From Sipunculus nudus (lineage: Eukaryota; Annelida; Sipuncula; Golfingiida; Sipunculidae), in contig JAPPUL010000074.1 in NCBI GenBank assembly GCA_026874595.1, positions 1-64,000 on the forward strand: a stretch of DNA of 64,000 nucleotides, given 5' to 3'. Positions within the stretch are counted from its first letter, which is position 1. Each line of letters starts with the position of its first letter. This document shows, piece after piece, positions 1 to 8,200 of this stretch. Both the position numbers and the translations under genes were made by a program. The notes under the pieces are model-generated. The model was not told where the DNA came from and did no database searches. It saw only the letters and a list, made by a program, of their open reading frames with translations.

Positions 1-610
1 TTTCTATCTGTTCGCTTTGCCGTGATACGTTCTGGGCTACTATTACAGGATGGGATTTATAAGCAGATAAATATTCTAATAAACTCTCATAAGGTGCAAG
101 GCGTTTTCTTGATTTTGGGTTCATGATTATTACTATAAAACCACTTTCAAGTGCACTCTTAAGGCGTTTTTCTATCTGCTCAAGCGGCGTTAGCCTATCA
201 GATAAACTTATTACTGCAAAATCCTGGCTTATTGGTGCACCCGCTTTACATGCCGCCTCAAGTAAAGATGGAACCCCTGATATAGTTTCAATCTCTAATT
301 CATCCCATATCCCACGCTCATCTATTAGCTCAACCACAAGAGAGGCAAGCCCAAAGACATTTATATCGCCATTGGAAATGAGTGCAACCTTCTTATCCTC
401 TAAGGCAAAGTCTATAGCTTTATGGCACCTGCTAATCTCTTCCGTCATCGAACTGTGATGAGTCTCCTTCCCTTCTATTACAGCTCCTAAATCATCAAGA
501 TACTTCTCATACCCGACAATTATGTCAACCTCATCAAGTATCTCTTTTGCTTTTAATGTTAGAAGTGAAGGGTCTCCAGGACCCGTTGATACTATGTATA
601 GTGTTTTCAT
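1..610 (-). CDS. cbiH: Precorrin-3B / cobalt-precorrin-3 C17-methyltransferase, 3' end cut by window edge
   Basis: Reading the minus strand from the ATG at 608-610 gives 203 codons without a stop up to the left edge. The N-terminus (MKTLYIVSTGPGDPSLLT) has the glycine-rich GPGD loop of SAM-dependent tetrapyrrole methyltransferases, and SNGDINVFGLA and ETISGVPSLLEAA match the conserved GDxxxxGxA and xPGxxxxxA-type segments. The family converts (cobalt-)precorrin-3 to precorrin-4 by C17 methylation with ring contraction. It is the last visible gene of the cobalamin operon, 84 bp downstream of cbiG. About 40-50 C-terminal residues lie outside the window. Assignment to CbiH/CobJ rather than CbiL rests on sequence style and on the other C-methyltransferases being accounted for next to it. 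Confidence 0.88.
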   Translation of the reverse strand, partial: MKTLYIVSTGPGDPSLLTLKAKEILDEVDIIVGYEKYLDDLGAVIEGKETHHSSMTEEISRCHKAIDFALEDKKVALISNGDINVFGLASLVVELIDERGIWDELEIETISGVPSLLEAACKAGAPISQDFAVISLSDRLTPLEQIEKRLKSALESGFIVIIMNPKSRKRLAPYESLLEYLSAYKSHPVIVAQNVSRQSEQIE

Positions 611-694
611 TGTATTTTCATCTCGCTTTTATTTTATAAAGTATTTGTCTTATAAAGATATTATAAAACCGAATTAAAAGAATATTCTATAAAA

Positions 695-1861
695 CTAAAA
701 AGCAGCAGCAAGCGTTATCGCTCCAAAGTAACTGCTCTTTCGTATGAAACATGTTTTATACTTAGAACTTAATATAGCCGCAGGTTCACAAACTCCTTTT
801 ATACCAAAGAAGTGGCTTGCACGAGACTTTGTAAAATCTTCTTTTAGGCTATTTATCTGTTCTTTCGTATAAAAATATATATCTTTTTTTGTCTTTGTTG
901 ATAATTCCAAAAGACCATGTTCATCGCTTTTAGCCGTAAAGGAGCCATAGGCACAGACATCTTGTAAGCTAATATTATTCTCTTTAAAGAATTGCTCTAA
1001 TGCTTTATTTATAAGCTCAAAGCTAGTTCCTCTGTTTATTCCTATTCCTATAGTAACAAAAGGTACTTTGAGATATAAATCGATATGGCTTAAAGGCAAT
1101 TTCGGTTTCGTTGGGCTTATCCATACTCTTGGAATATCTACTTCATATCCTTTATACTCATAATCTTTAATACTCATAATGTCAATAAACTTTATTAAAT
1201 GCTTGTCCCTAAAGCTTTCATACATCTTATTAGCTTTTATAATATCATGTATTGTAGTGTAAGTTATAACATGTATTTCTTCTTTGTTCAAAAGAGCGTT
1301 TGAGACCTTCTTTAAGGCTTTGATATTCTCTATTTCAAAGTTATTCTCTTTAGCAAACATATCAAATGCCGGTGTTTTGGTTTGATCTGTTGCTGTTGTT
1401 AGGAAAACTTCGGGTCTTGGCTTTATCTTTTCTTGTAGGAAAAGTGCATATTCATTACCACCGCCTATGTGGCCTGACAAAAGCGGTATTATATATCTTA
1501 AATCAAAGCTTATTATTAGTATCCCAGGATCGCTTGTCTTGCTTTTTAATAAAGTGCTTATCTTTCTTACCACTATCCCAGTTGCAAGAAAACATATTAT
1601 TATATCATACCCGCTCCAAAGCCATTTTAAAAGCTCATCTATATCGCTATAAGTTTCTATTCCTTTTCCCTTTTCCTTACTCAGCCCGCTCCCCTGTCCG
1701 CTCCCCTTATCTTTTTCGGATATTGGCCTTTTCTTGTATAGGGTTATCTCATCAGCATTTTTATCTTTGAGTAAGATATCAAGTAAATTATGTCCACCTT
1801 CTTCTGAGAACTTGTTAATTGTTATTATTGCTATCTTTTGTATTTTGTGTGTTTTGCGCAT
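695..1861 (-). CDS. cbiG: Cobalt-precorrin-5A hydrolase CbiG
   Basis: 388 residues. CbiG opens the delta-lactone of cobalt-precorrin-5A and releases acetaldehyde, an oxygen-independent step that marks the anaerobic B12 route. The N-terminal part carries IIICFLATGIVVRKI and ISFDLRYIIPLLSGHIGGGNEYA, matching the CbiG N-domain (the GHxGGAN-like motif). The C-terminal domain has VTIGIGINRGTSFELI and ends FGAITLAAAF, typical of CbiG_C. The chosen ATG at 1861 lies 47 bp inside the 3' end of cbiF, suggesting translational coupling. A short Lys/Glu/Gly-rich linker at residues about 50-70 is a poorly conserved insertion. Cytoplasmic; co-transcribed with the other cbi genes. Confidence 0.92.
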   Translation of the reverse strand: MRKTHKIQKIAIITINKFSEEGGHNLLDILLKDKNADEITLYKKRPISEKDKGSGQGSGLSKEKGKGIETYSDIDELLKWLWSGYDIIICFLATGIVVRKISTLLKSKTSDPGILIISFDLRYIIPLLSGHIGGGNEYALFLQEKIKPRPEVFLTTATDQTKTPAFDMFAKENNFEIENIKALKKVSNALLNKEEIHVITYTTIHDIIKANKMYESFRDKHLIKFIDIMSIKDYEYKGYEVDIPRVWISPTKPKLPLSHIDLYLKVPFVTIGIGINRGTSFELINKALEQFFKENNISLQDVCAYGSFTAKSDEHGLLELSTKTKKDIYFYTKEQINSLKEDFTKSRASHFFGIKGVCEPAAILSSKYKTCFIRKSSYFGAITLAAAF

Positions 1862-2600
1862 TTATCTTCTCCTCATTGTATAAATGAGATGCTCCGCCCT
1901 CCTCCTGATTTAGATAATTGCCAAATAAGATTAGAGCAAGGCCTTTTATGTTTAATTCTTTAACCTTATTTTCTATTGTATCCAAAGTCCCTTTCAATAC
2001 CCTCTGACCCTCTTCCCAAGTCGCTTTCTCAACAACCCAACAAGGCGTTTTAGCACTGTATCCAAGCCTTAGTGCCTCGTCTTTTAGCTTGTTTAGAAGC
2101 TGTATGGATAAATAAAAGACTATTGATGAGTTTTTACAACTTAATATCGTTGATAGCTTTTCTGGATTCTTTGTCTTTCCTTCTATCCTCGTTAGTATTA
2201 GTGTTTGCGAGGTGTGGGGCAGTGTGTATTCTATGTTTAGTAAAGACGCTGCTCCTGAGGCCGATGTTACTCCCGGTACCACCTCGTATCCTATATTCTT
2301 ATTCTTTAAATGATTTATTTGTTTTGCTATAGTTGAATATAGACTTGGGTCTCCTGTGTGAAGTCTTACTACTATTCCCTTTTTTACATTCTCTTCTAAA
2401 AACTCATAAATCTCCTCATAGCTCATCTTAAATGACGATCTTATAATACACAAAGCCCCTGCCCATTTAAGTAACCCCTTAGGCACCAAGGAGCCGGTAT
2501 ATAATATTGCCTTTGCTTGCTCTATAAGCTCTTTGCCTTTCAATGTTAAAAGCTTTGGGTCTCCCGGACCCGCTCCTACGAAATATATTTTATTTGTCAT
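1815..2600 (-). CDS. cbiF: Precorrin-4 / cobalt-precorrin-4 C11-methyltransferase CbiF
   Basis: 261 residues, the usual size for CbiF/CobM. The start MTNKIYFVGAGPGDPKLLT has the family's VGAGPGD loop, followed by YTGSLVP, RLHTGDPSLYSTIAKQ and YEVVPGVTSASGAA, which are hallmark CbiF segments. It methylates C11 of (cobalt-)precorrin-4 using SAM. The 5' end overlaps cbiET by 11 bp and the 3' end overlaps cbiG by 47 bp, so the three are very likely translated from one message. The last 30 residues (NTQNTKDSNNNN region) are low-complexity Asn/Thr-rich and lie in the zone overlapping cbiG, so the tail may be a recent extension. Confidence 0.93.
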   Translation of the reverse strand: MTNKIYFVGAGPGDPKLLTLKGKELIEQAKAILYTGSLVPKGLLKWAGALCIIRSSFKMSYEEIYEFLEENVKKGIVVRLHTGDPSLYSTIAKQINHLKNKNIGYEVVPGVTSASGAASLLNIEYTLPHTSQTLILTRIEGKTKNPEKLSTILSCKNSSIVFYLSIQLLNKLKDEALRLGYSAKTPCWVVEKATWEEGQRVLKGTLDTIENKVKELNIKGLALILFGNYLNQEEGGASHLYNEEKINAQNTQNTKDSNNNN

Positions 2601-3879
2601 TTTTGTTCTTATTCCTTTTATCAGATTCCTTTTTTAGCTTTATTAGAAAACTTAATCTTTGAGGCGTTGCAAGGTGCACCTTCTTTTCGATATAGTTCGT
2701 ATACGAAAAAGCTTTAGTTATAAACTCTATCTTACTTTCTTTTAGAATGTTAAATGTACTTAAAAAGCTATCTAGGTTTACGTATATGCCAACTATTATG
2801 CCGCCTTCGTTGAGTCTTTCATATAATTTTAATATGTTTTTACTTACCTTCTGTCCGCCGCCGCCTATCAGTATCCTGTCAGCTTTGCCATCCTCTCTTA
2901 AAATTCCTTCTATTGCATCAGCATGTATAACCCGCCCTCCTAAGACCTTATGCCGTCTCATATTCTCTTTTATGTCATTAACGCGTTTTTGTTCCTTCTC
3001 AAAAAATAAAGTCTTTACTTTGTGTTTTATATATGCACTTATTCCTATTGACCCTGTTGCTGCTCCTATGTCCCAGAATATCTGATTCTCTTTTAGTTCA
3101 AGCATCGATAATAACATATGACGTGTATCTCGCTTTGTTATCATTCCAAAGTCCTTTGCAAACTCTTCCTTGTAGCTATCATTACGTCCTGAAGAATCTA
3201 AAAACAACTTTTCTAATACTAAGCTATAAGGCAAAGACTCTGCATTTAAAACAAAATTATCTATATCTTCTATTTCATATATTAGCTCCTTGTCCTCGTA
3301 ACCTAGCTTTGAACATAGTGTTAGTTTATAATCTTCTTTGTCTAAGGCGCTTAGTAACTCCTTTAGCCTTGACAGGGTGTCTTTATCTGCTAAAACCAGT
3401 GTGTAGCGCTTTTTAAATATCTTACTAAGTTCTATTTCCTTTCTACCATGAAGTGATATAGTCTCAAGTTCACTTTCATTTATTAGCAACCTTGATTGTA
3501 TGTAATCCCTTGTTGAGACATTATTTACTACTTTTATATCCTTTAATCCTAAGCCTGACACTTCATTTAAAAGCCATAGTGCGGTAGTTATCCCGCCTGA
3601 ATAAAACGTTGGACTGCCTGTTACAAAATAGACTATCTTTGCTCTTTTATCTTTGCTTAGTATCTCTTTTATTCGTATCTTAATTTCATTAAAGCTTTTC
3701 TTATTTGTAAGAAGTTCCTTTCCAGCAAACAACTCTTCTTTGTTATGTTTTAAGTAATTTGTGTCAAGCGCTATGTAATCATTTTGACTTATATAGTCTT
3801 CAAAACCGCTAAGCTTGTATTCTGACATCCCTGTCCCAACTACCGTAAACAATCTTTTATCCACCCTCACCAAAATCAA
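2590..3879 (-). CDS. cbiET: Bifunctional cobalt-precorrin-7 C5-methyltransferase / C15-methyltransferase (decarboxylating) CbiET
   Basis: 429 residues, a fusion of CbiE and CbiT (CobL-like organisation). Residues 1 to about 215 form the CbiE tetrapyrrole methyltransferase domain (LFTVVGTGMSEYKL, YFVTGSPTFYSGG). Residues from about 245 form the CbiT Rossmann methyltransferase (ITKRDTRHMLLSML, then FWDIGAATGSIGISAYI as SAM-binding motif I, and DRILIGGGGQ). The two halves methylate C5 and C15 and remove the C12 acetate carboxyl. The gene begins 12 bp after cbiD and overlaps cbiF by 11 bp. The C-terminal lysine-rich tail (KKESDKRNKNKNDK) is not part of the domain. The GGGG run near 340 in place of a single Gly is family-like. 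Confidence 0.92.
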   Translation of the reverse strand: MILVRVDKRLFTVVGTGMSEYKLSGFEDYISQNDYIALDTNYLKHNKEELFAGKELLTNKKSFNEIKIRIKEILSKDKRAKIVYFVTGSPTFYSGGITTALWLLNEVSGLGLKDIKVVNNVSTRDYIQSRLLINESELETISLHGRKEIELSKIFKKRYTLVLADKDTLSRLKELLSALDKEDYKLTLCSKLGYEDKELIYEIEDIDNFVLNAESLPYSLVLEKLFLDSSGRNDSYKEEFAKDFGMITKRDTRHMLLSMLELKENQIFWDIGAATGSIGISAYIKHKVKTLFFEKEQKRVNDIKENMRRHKVLGGRVIHADAIEGILREDGKADRILIGGGGQKVSKNILKLYERLNEGGIIVGIYVNLDSFLSTFNILKESKIEFITKAFSYTNYIEKKVHLATPQRLSFLIKLKKESDKRNKNKNDK

Positions 3880-3891
3880 TATGCATTTCCA

Positions 3892-5097
3892 TTATAATAT
3901 CCTTGTCTTTAGAATGTTTTGCCCGCCGTCTAAAAGCATTACATGTACACTCCGTAGCTTACTATCTATGCCGCTTAGCCACTTTAATACTACTTCAAGT
4001 GCCTTGTCTGTTATATCCTCGCAAAATAGCCCTCCCAACACTTTATCTATTCCATTAAGATATTCTAGTACCCCCCGCATTGTATTAAAACTCTTTTCCT
4101 TAAGTTCCGACTCTAAACTGCCATCTCGTTTTAATATAATCTCCTTTATTAACTCCATATTAAGCTGGCTATAGTGCATGTGCGTATTCTTATTCCCTTG
4201 TGCCAGCTTCGTTAGCTTACCTATACTTAATATTACATACAATTCCAAAAACCTCTTCCCATTTAGCAGCTTTAGCGCATCAAACACAAAGTTCCCTATC
4301 TCCACTATCATACACTCTTCCTTGTCAAAATGTTTATTTGCATAGCCTTCGGCTGTGTTGCCAACTGTATATATTAGCGTATTGCACTTTGAGGCCTCGC
4401 CTACTGATATATAGGTCGCTATTGTGTCTATATACGCTTCGTTTGATATCGGCTTTACCCTCCCTTTTGTTCCTAGTATGCTAAGTCCTCCTTTTATCCC
4501 TACTTTGCCGTTTGCTGTGCTCTTTGCAAGCGATTCTCCATCCACCATCTCTATTGCTGTATATATTTTATCTGGCTTTTTCTTTTTACTTTCTACTAGC
4601 TCTTTTGCTATTACATTCAACATCTTCATAGGGATAGGGTTTATTGCCGGATAACTAGGCCGTACCTTAAGCCCGTCCCTATGCACTATCCCAAGTCCAA
4701 CACCTGCGTACACTAATATCTTACACCCTTCTAGCTCTATTTCATGAGGGTTATGTTCTTGTTTCGATATCTTCTTTTTTAGTGCGTTTAGGCTTTGGCT
4801 TAGGTGACAGATTATTGTCATTCCTTTTGTAACGTCTATATCGTCATTATCTGTCTTTTTTGTGCTTACTGAAACTAAAGCACCTTTAAGCTCCTCCGTA
4901 ACCTCAATAATTGCCTCGTCGCCTGTTGGCAGCGGTACTTTAATACCATATTTCCCTTTGGCTTTTGGAACTTGTTCTTTAGAAGTATTTAGGAGTATGC
5001 TTAAAGCTGATTTGAATATTGCACTCGTATGTGTCCCCGTTGTATAGCCCCAACCCTTCTTTTCCTTTTGTTCTAAAGTATTGCCTTCCATACTCAC
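3892..5097 (-). CDS. cbiD: Cobalt-precorrin-5B C1-methyltransferase CbiD
   Basis: 401 residues, slightly longer than the usual 350-380. The motif GWGYTTGTHTSA (residues about 15-26) is the CbiD signature (usually GYTTGTCAAAA). IEVGDP-like and VGLGIVHRDGLKVRPSYPAINPIP (cited in parts: GVGLGIVHRDGL and SYPAINPIP) match the family's GVGxVTxxGL and AINPVP segments. It adds the C1 methyl group in anaerobic corrin synthesis, which together with cbiG identifies the oxygen-independent route. Only 3 bp separate it from the upstream ferredoxin gene and 12 bp from cbiET, indicating a tight operon. Confidence 0.93.
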   Translation of the reverse strand: MSMEGNTLEQKEKKGWGYTTGTHTSAIFKSALSILLNTSKEQVPKAKGKYGIKVPLPTGDEAIIEVTEELKGALVSVSTKKTDNDDIDVTKGMTIICHLSQSLNALKKKISKQEHNPHEIELEGCKILVYAGVGLGIVHRDGLKVRPSYPAINPIPMKMLNVIAKELVESKKKKPDKIYTAIEMVDGESLAKSTANGKVGIKGGLSILGTKGRVKPISNEAYIDTIATYISVGEASKCNTLIYTVGNTAEGYANKHFDKEECMIVEIGNFVFDALKLLNGKRFLELYVILSIGKLTKLAQGNKNTHMHYSQLNMELIKEIILKRDGSLESELKEKSFNTMRGVLEYLNGIDKVLGGLFCEDITDKALEVVLKWLSGIDSKLRSVHVMLLDGGQNILKTRIL

Positions 5098-5100
5098 ATT

Positions 5101-5754
5101 TTAGTATACCTGCATCGGAATAAAACTACTTTCGTCAAGCAGCTCTCGTAGATTTATATCATCACGTAGACTCTCAAATAAGCTTCTCCAGTAGCTCTTA
5201 TCGTACTTTTGAGTCCGCCTAAGCCACAAACATGAATTAACTATACTTCCGTCTTCTCCTTCCGTGTTTTTATAGATAACTGCAACCGCTTTAAATCTGC
5301 ACGCTCCAAAACAATCTGACTTCGTTACCTTTATCCTGTTTTCACCGCGGTTTAAACCAAGCTCTTTTGTCAGCATTCGAAGCTCTTCTGCAATATCACC
5401 ATAAGCATGAGTTTCTCCACATCGCCCGCCGGTACATACCATTATATGCGTCTTGTAATGCATTATCGGCTTTTGTGAATCCCGTATCACCGGTTTACAC
5501 TTAAAACCCTCCTTTACCTCTCCTCCCATATTGTTTCGACGAACCCCATTATGAGCATCTTTCCCCTTTATCTCTATATCCTCTTCTGACACCCTACTAA
5601 TTGTACAGCCGCAAGAGGCTTCTTTATCTATTTTCCTGTTTTCTAATCTCTCTTCTAATCTCTCTTCTATTCCCTCTTCTATTCCCTCTTCTATTCTCTC
5701 TTCTATTCCCTCTTCTATTCTCTCTTCTATCCTCCCTTCCTTTCTTTGTTCCAT
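5101..5754 (-). CDS. (2Fe-2S) thioredoxin-like ferredoxin with repetitive Glu/Ile N-terminal extension
   Basis: 217 residues. The C-terminal half, from about residue 97, contains HIMVCTGGRCGET and SDCFGACRFKAVAVIY, i.e. C-x4-C and C-x3-C pairs arranged as in thioredoxin-fold [2Fe-2S] ferredoxins, followed by VNSCLWLRR. The first 40 residues are IEEG/IEER repeats encoded by a 12-bp tandem array at 5641-5736, followed by a non-conserved cysteine-containing linker. It lies 3 bp upstream of cbiD and 17 bp after cbiC, so it is inside the cobalamin operon. A role as electron donor in corrin synthesis is inferred from position only. The true start could be internal, for example near residue 90 (MHYKTHIMVC), because the repeat region has no family counterpart. 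Confidence 0.8.
   Translation of the reverse strand: MEQRKEGRIEERIEEGIEERIEEGIEEGIEERLEERLENRKIDKEASCGCTISRVSEEDIEIKGKDAHNGVRRNNMGGEVKEGFKCKPVIRDSQKPIMHYKTHIMVCTGGRCGETHAYGDIAEELRMLTKELGLNRGENRIKVTKSDCFGACRFKAVAVIYKNTEGEDGSIVNSCLWLRRTQKYDKSYWRSLFESLRDDINLRELLDESSFIPMQVY
5641..5736. repeat. 12-bp tandem array, 8 imperfect units
   Basis: Eight consecutive 12-bp units (consensus TTCTATTCYCTC on the plus strand) lie at 5641-5736 in the 5' end of the ferredoxin gene. Because the unit is a multiple of three, copy changes lengthen or shorten an Ile-Glu-Glu-Gly/Arg peptide without changing frame. The two left-most units carry TTCTAATCTCTC (encoding LEER-type units), and the right-most is degenerate, as expected when a tandem array ages. 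Confidence 0.93.
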
Positions 5755-5771
5755 CTATATTCAAACTTCCT

Positions 5772-6452
5772 TTATTTTATTAATTTATATATTGCATGCA
5801 AACAGCTTACAACCATAGGCGAGGAACCAAAACGCCCTCGCATTATAATACCAGCACCATCACAATGTTCTATAAACTCTTTTGTATATTCTTTACTGTC
5901 CACCACGTTAACAAAGCCAACCGGAAAGGCTATAAATACGATTTTAGAAGGGTTTATATTTTCATTTATAATAGTTTCTATGGCTGAATAAAGAAAAGTA
6001 GGCGCATTGCCGCATGCAAGTATCATGGGTTTTGCCTTATTCTCTATAATCGCCTTCCTAACTGCGACATAACTCCTTGTAATTCCAAGCTTTAGCGACT
6101 CCTCTTTTATATCAGCATCATTAACATAACATATAGACTCATTTTTATATTTGTTTGTATATACGTCCGAAAGCCCAGACCTTATCATATTAGTATCCGT
6201 AATAATAAAAGCACCCGCCTTTAGTAAAGCAATAGTCTTAGCTATAACGTCTTTGCTGAAGAATATGTTATTTATAACCTGCTCAAAACAAGTAGTTGCA
6301 TGAATAAGCCTTTTTATTACCTCCTTCTCCTCAAAGCTGAACTTGCTAAGCTCATAGGAGGCACACTCAGCTTCTATAATCTCAAGTGAACGTTTTTCTA
6401 TTTCAGTGGGCTTTTTAAAAGATTGTATTTTTTGTATTTTAAAAGTTGCCAT
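5772..6452 (-). CDS. cbiC: Precorrin-8X / cobalt-precorrin-8 methylmutase CbiC
   Basis: 226 residues. It moves the methyl group from C11 to C12 to give hydrogenobyrinate or cobyrinate. VIKRLIHATTCFEQ contains the conserved RxIHxT segment with the catalytic His; IITDTNMIRSGLS, GITRSYVAVRKAI and VFIAFPVGFVNVVDSKE match the CbiC core. The terminal GRFGSSPMVVSCLHAI is close to the family's GRKGGSxVAAAxxNAL. It is 17 bp upstream of the ferredoxin gene and 135 bp downstream of cbiA. The gap to cbiA contains one copy of a 37-bp duplication of the cbiA 3' end. Confidence 0.92.
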   Translation of the reverse strand: MATFKIQKIQSFKKPTEIEKRSLEIIEAECASYELSKFSFEEKEVIKRLIHATTCFEQVINNIFFSKDVIAKTIALLKAGAFIITDTNMIRSGLSDVYTNKYKNESICYVNDADIKEESLKLGITRSYVAVRKAIIENKAKPMILACGNAPTFLYSAIETIINENINPSKIVFIAFPVGFVNVVDSKEYTKEFIEHCDGAGIIMRGRFGSSPMVVSCLHAIYKLIK

Positions 6453-6513
6453 ATTGTTGCCATATTAAAGATAGAGTATAATTAAATAATGAAAGACCTA
6501 CAAGTCAACAATC

Positions 6514-6616
6514 TAATATATTTAGATGAAATAGTTTTTGATTATATATGATATATCAGCAATTGAAAAGGTAGCCTCTTAATATATTTAGATGAAATAG
6601 TTTTTGATTATATATG
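6514..6616. repeat. 37-bp perfect direct repeat, 66-bp period, duplicating the 3' end of cbiA
   Basis: The 37 bases at 6514-6550 recur identically at 6580-6616. The second copy contains the cbiA stop codon (6588-6590) and its last eight full codons. The first copy is an orphan 3' tail lying in the cbiA-cbiC spacer. The 29 bases between copies (6551-6579) are unrelated. This looks like a tandem duplication of about 66 bp in which the non-repeated part has diverged, or a recombination scar. Confidence 0.95.
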
Positions 6617-7937
6617 GGTTTGAACGAAACATGGAATGTAGGTATGTGGCAAAGACGTTTTTGAACTGCCAGCCGGCAAGGGTTTTATCTTCAGGGTTAT
6701 TGTATTTTAATATATGCATAAAGCTTTTAGTACTTGTTGGGTTTTTGACTTTGCTGTAATGGAAGGCGTGCCCTTTGTACGAGGTATTTAATTTGTCTTT
6801 TGCGATGTAATAACCAAGCCGCTGCCTTCTTGTGCACATCTGGAATGAAAGAGGCATGATGCCGGACATAGGGAGCACGTTGCCATCGACGTCGGTTACA
6901 GACTCTCCAAGATAAATAAGCCCTGCACACTCAGCAAATACACGTTTATTGTTATTAACATGAGCAATTAGACTATTTTTGAACTTGCACGCATTATTTA
7001 GTTTAGAGCTTATGTCTTTAGTCTCTACATAACCACCTGGTATATAAACAACATCGGTATCAGGAGGTATGGGCATATCTTCTAATGGGTTAATGATATG
7101 AACTTGTTTACAAATGGATTTAAGGAACATTACATTATCATGATATAAGAAAGAAAAAGCGTTATTGTCGTTTATAATGGCTATAGTTTTAGTAGAGATG
7201 GTTTTTAAGGTCTTTTCATCTAATGAGGATGTTAGGCATGGTTTTGCGGTATCTTTTTTTGCTTGCTTGCTGCTTAATGCAAGTTTAATAAGAGCCTGCA
7301 TATCGATATTCTTGCAAACGGTTTTAGAGATGGTGTTAAAGTCTTTATTATAAATGTCGTTTATATCAAGTCCAAGATGCCGTTCTTTGGTGAGAAGGTT
7401 ATTATCTTGTAAGACAAACCCAAGTACATTCAGGCCTGGATAGTATTTTGTAATAATTTGTTTGATACGATTAAAATGGTTTTGCGAGGAGACGTTATTA
7501 ATAATTACAGCGGCTATGGTATTATTTTGTTTAAAAGTGGTCATGCCATGGATTAGGGGAGCGACGGTTGAATAAAGCCCCTTAGCAGATATAATTAATA
7601 TAGTATTTGTGTTTAGAAGGGAAGCAACGTCATAAGTAGAGAATTCGTCTTCAAAGCCGTCATAAAAACCCATAACGCCTTCTATTACGGGGATGTGGTT
7701 ATATGAGTAATGCAAGTAAGTGTTTAGAAGCTGTTTTTTAGACATCATAAAGAGGTCTAGGTTTATGGAGTTTATAAAAGCGGCAGCTTTATGAAACAAA
7801 GGGTCAATGTAGTCGGGCCCGATTTTGAAGGGTCTAGGCTTGATATGTTGCTTTGCCAAGTATCGTAAAACGCTTAAAGTGATAAGAGTCTTCCCAGAGC
7901 CAGAAGCAATTGAGGCAAAACAGATACCAGAGTACAT
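6588..7937 (-). CDS. cbiA: Cobyrinate a,c-diamide synthase CbiA
   Basis: 449 residues. CbiA amidates the a and c side chains of cobyrinate using ATP and glutamine. The N-terminal dethiobiotin-synthetase-like domain starts CFASIASGSGKTLIT (P-loop), followed by PFKIGPDYIDPLFH and INLDLFMM, classical CbiA motifs. The C-terminal class I glutaminase-like domain has VVYIPGGYVE, the nucleophile Cys in FAECAGLIYLGES, and the His in ATYLHSMF. It is the first gene of the cbi operon. Its codon choice is rich in C-ending codons (AAC, GTC, GCC, TAC), unlike cbiD-cbiG downstream, which favour purine-rich codons. Confidence 0.93.
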   Translation of the reverse strand: MYSGICFASIASGSGKTLITLSVLRYLAKQHIKPRPFKIGPDYIDPLFHKAAAFINSINLDLFMMSKKQLLNTYLHYSYNHIPVIEGVMGFYDGFEDEFSTYDVASLLNTNTILIISAKGLYSTVAPLIHGMTTFKQNNTIAAVIINNVSSQNHFNRIKQIITKYYPGLNVLGFVLQDNNLLTKERHLGLDINDIYNKDFNTISKTVCKNIDMQALIKLALSSKQAKKDTAKPCLTSSLDEKTLKTISTKTIAIINDNNAFSFLYHDNVMFLKSICKQVHIINPLEDMPIPPDTDVVYIPGGYVETKDISSKLNNACKFKNSLIAHVNNNKRVFAECAGLIYLGESVTDVDGNVLPMSGIMPLSFQMCTRRQRLGYYIAKDKLNTSYKGHAFHYSKVKNPTSTKSFMHILKYNNPEDKTLAGWQFKNVFATYLHSMFRSNPYIIKNYFI

Positions 7938-7985
7938 AAAACGAGTGTCCTATAGGGCATAGTAATTATAAAGCATAGAAAAAAG

Positions 7986-8014
7986 AATATAAAGTATAAT
8001 AAGAAGACAATCAA
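7986..8014 (-). promoter_or_regulatory. Candidate sigma-70-type promoter for the cbi operon
   Basis: On the minus strand, TTGATT (8009-8014) and TATATT (7986-7991) are separated by 17 bases. The expected start site is about 40 bases upstream of the cbiA ATG. A near-palindrome, TGTCCTATAGGGCA (7946-7959), sits in the resulting leader and might be an operator or a small hairpin. The rest of the 263-bp divergent spacer (7938-8200) towards ppdK shows A/T-rich sequence without a recognised riboswitch. The call rests on consensus match only. Confidence 0.42.
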
Positions 8015-8200
8015 TTTGTTATCTTTAGTAGACCAAAAATAGATTAAAATAGAGTAAATGTATATAGATTATATAAATAAGATAAGCAGTTGTAAGGGGA
8101 TTTTAAGGGGAAGAGATAGAGTTTTAGTTATTTTTGGTTTTAGATATTTTTGGAAGGTATAGAAAAAATAGAATAAGAGAAGAGGATAAGGAGAGTAGCA

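Noticed and set aside
5641-5736. CRISPR-like array
   Set aside because: The units are contiguous 12-mers without spacers, and they translate in frame within the ferredoxin gene.
7938-8200. Cobalamin riboswitch ahead of cbiA
   Set aside because: No B12-box-like sequence or long structured leader was found on the minus strand. The best promoter leaves only about 40 bases of leader.
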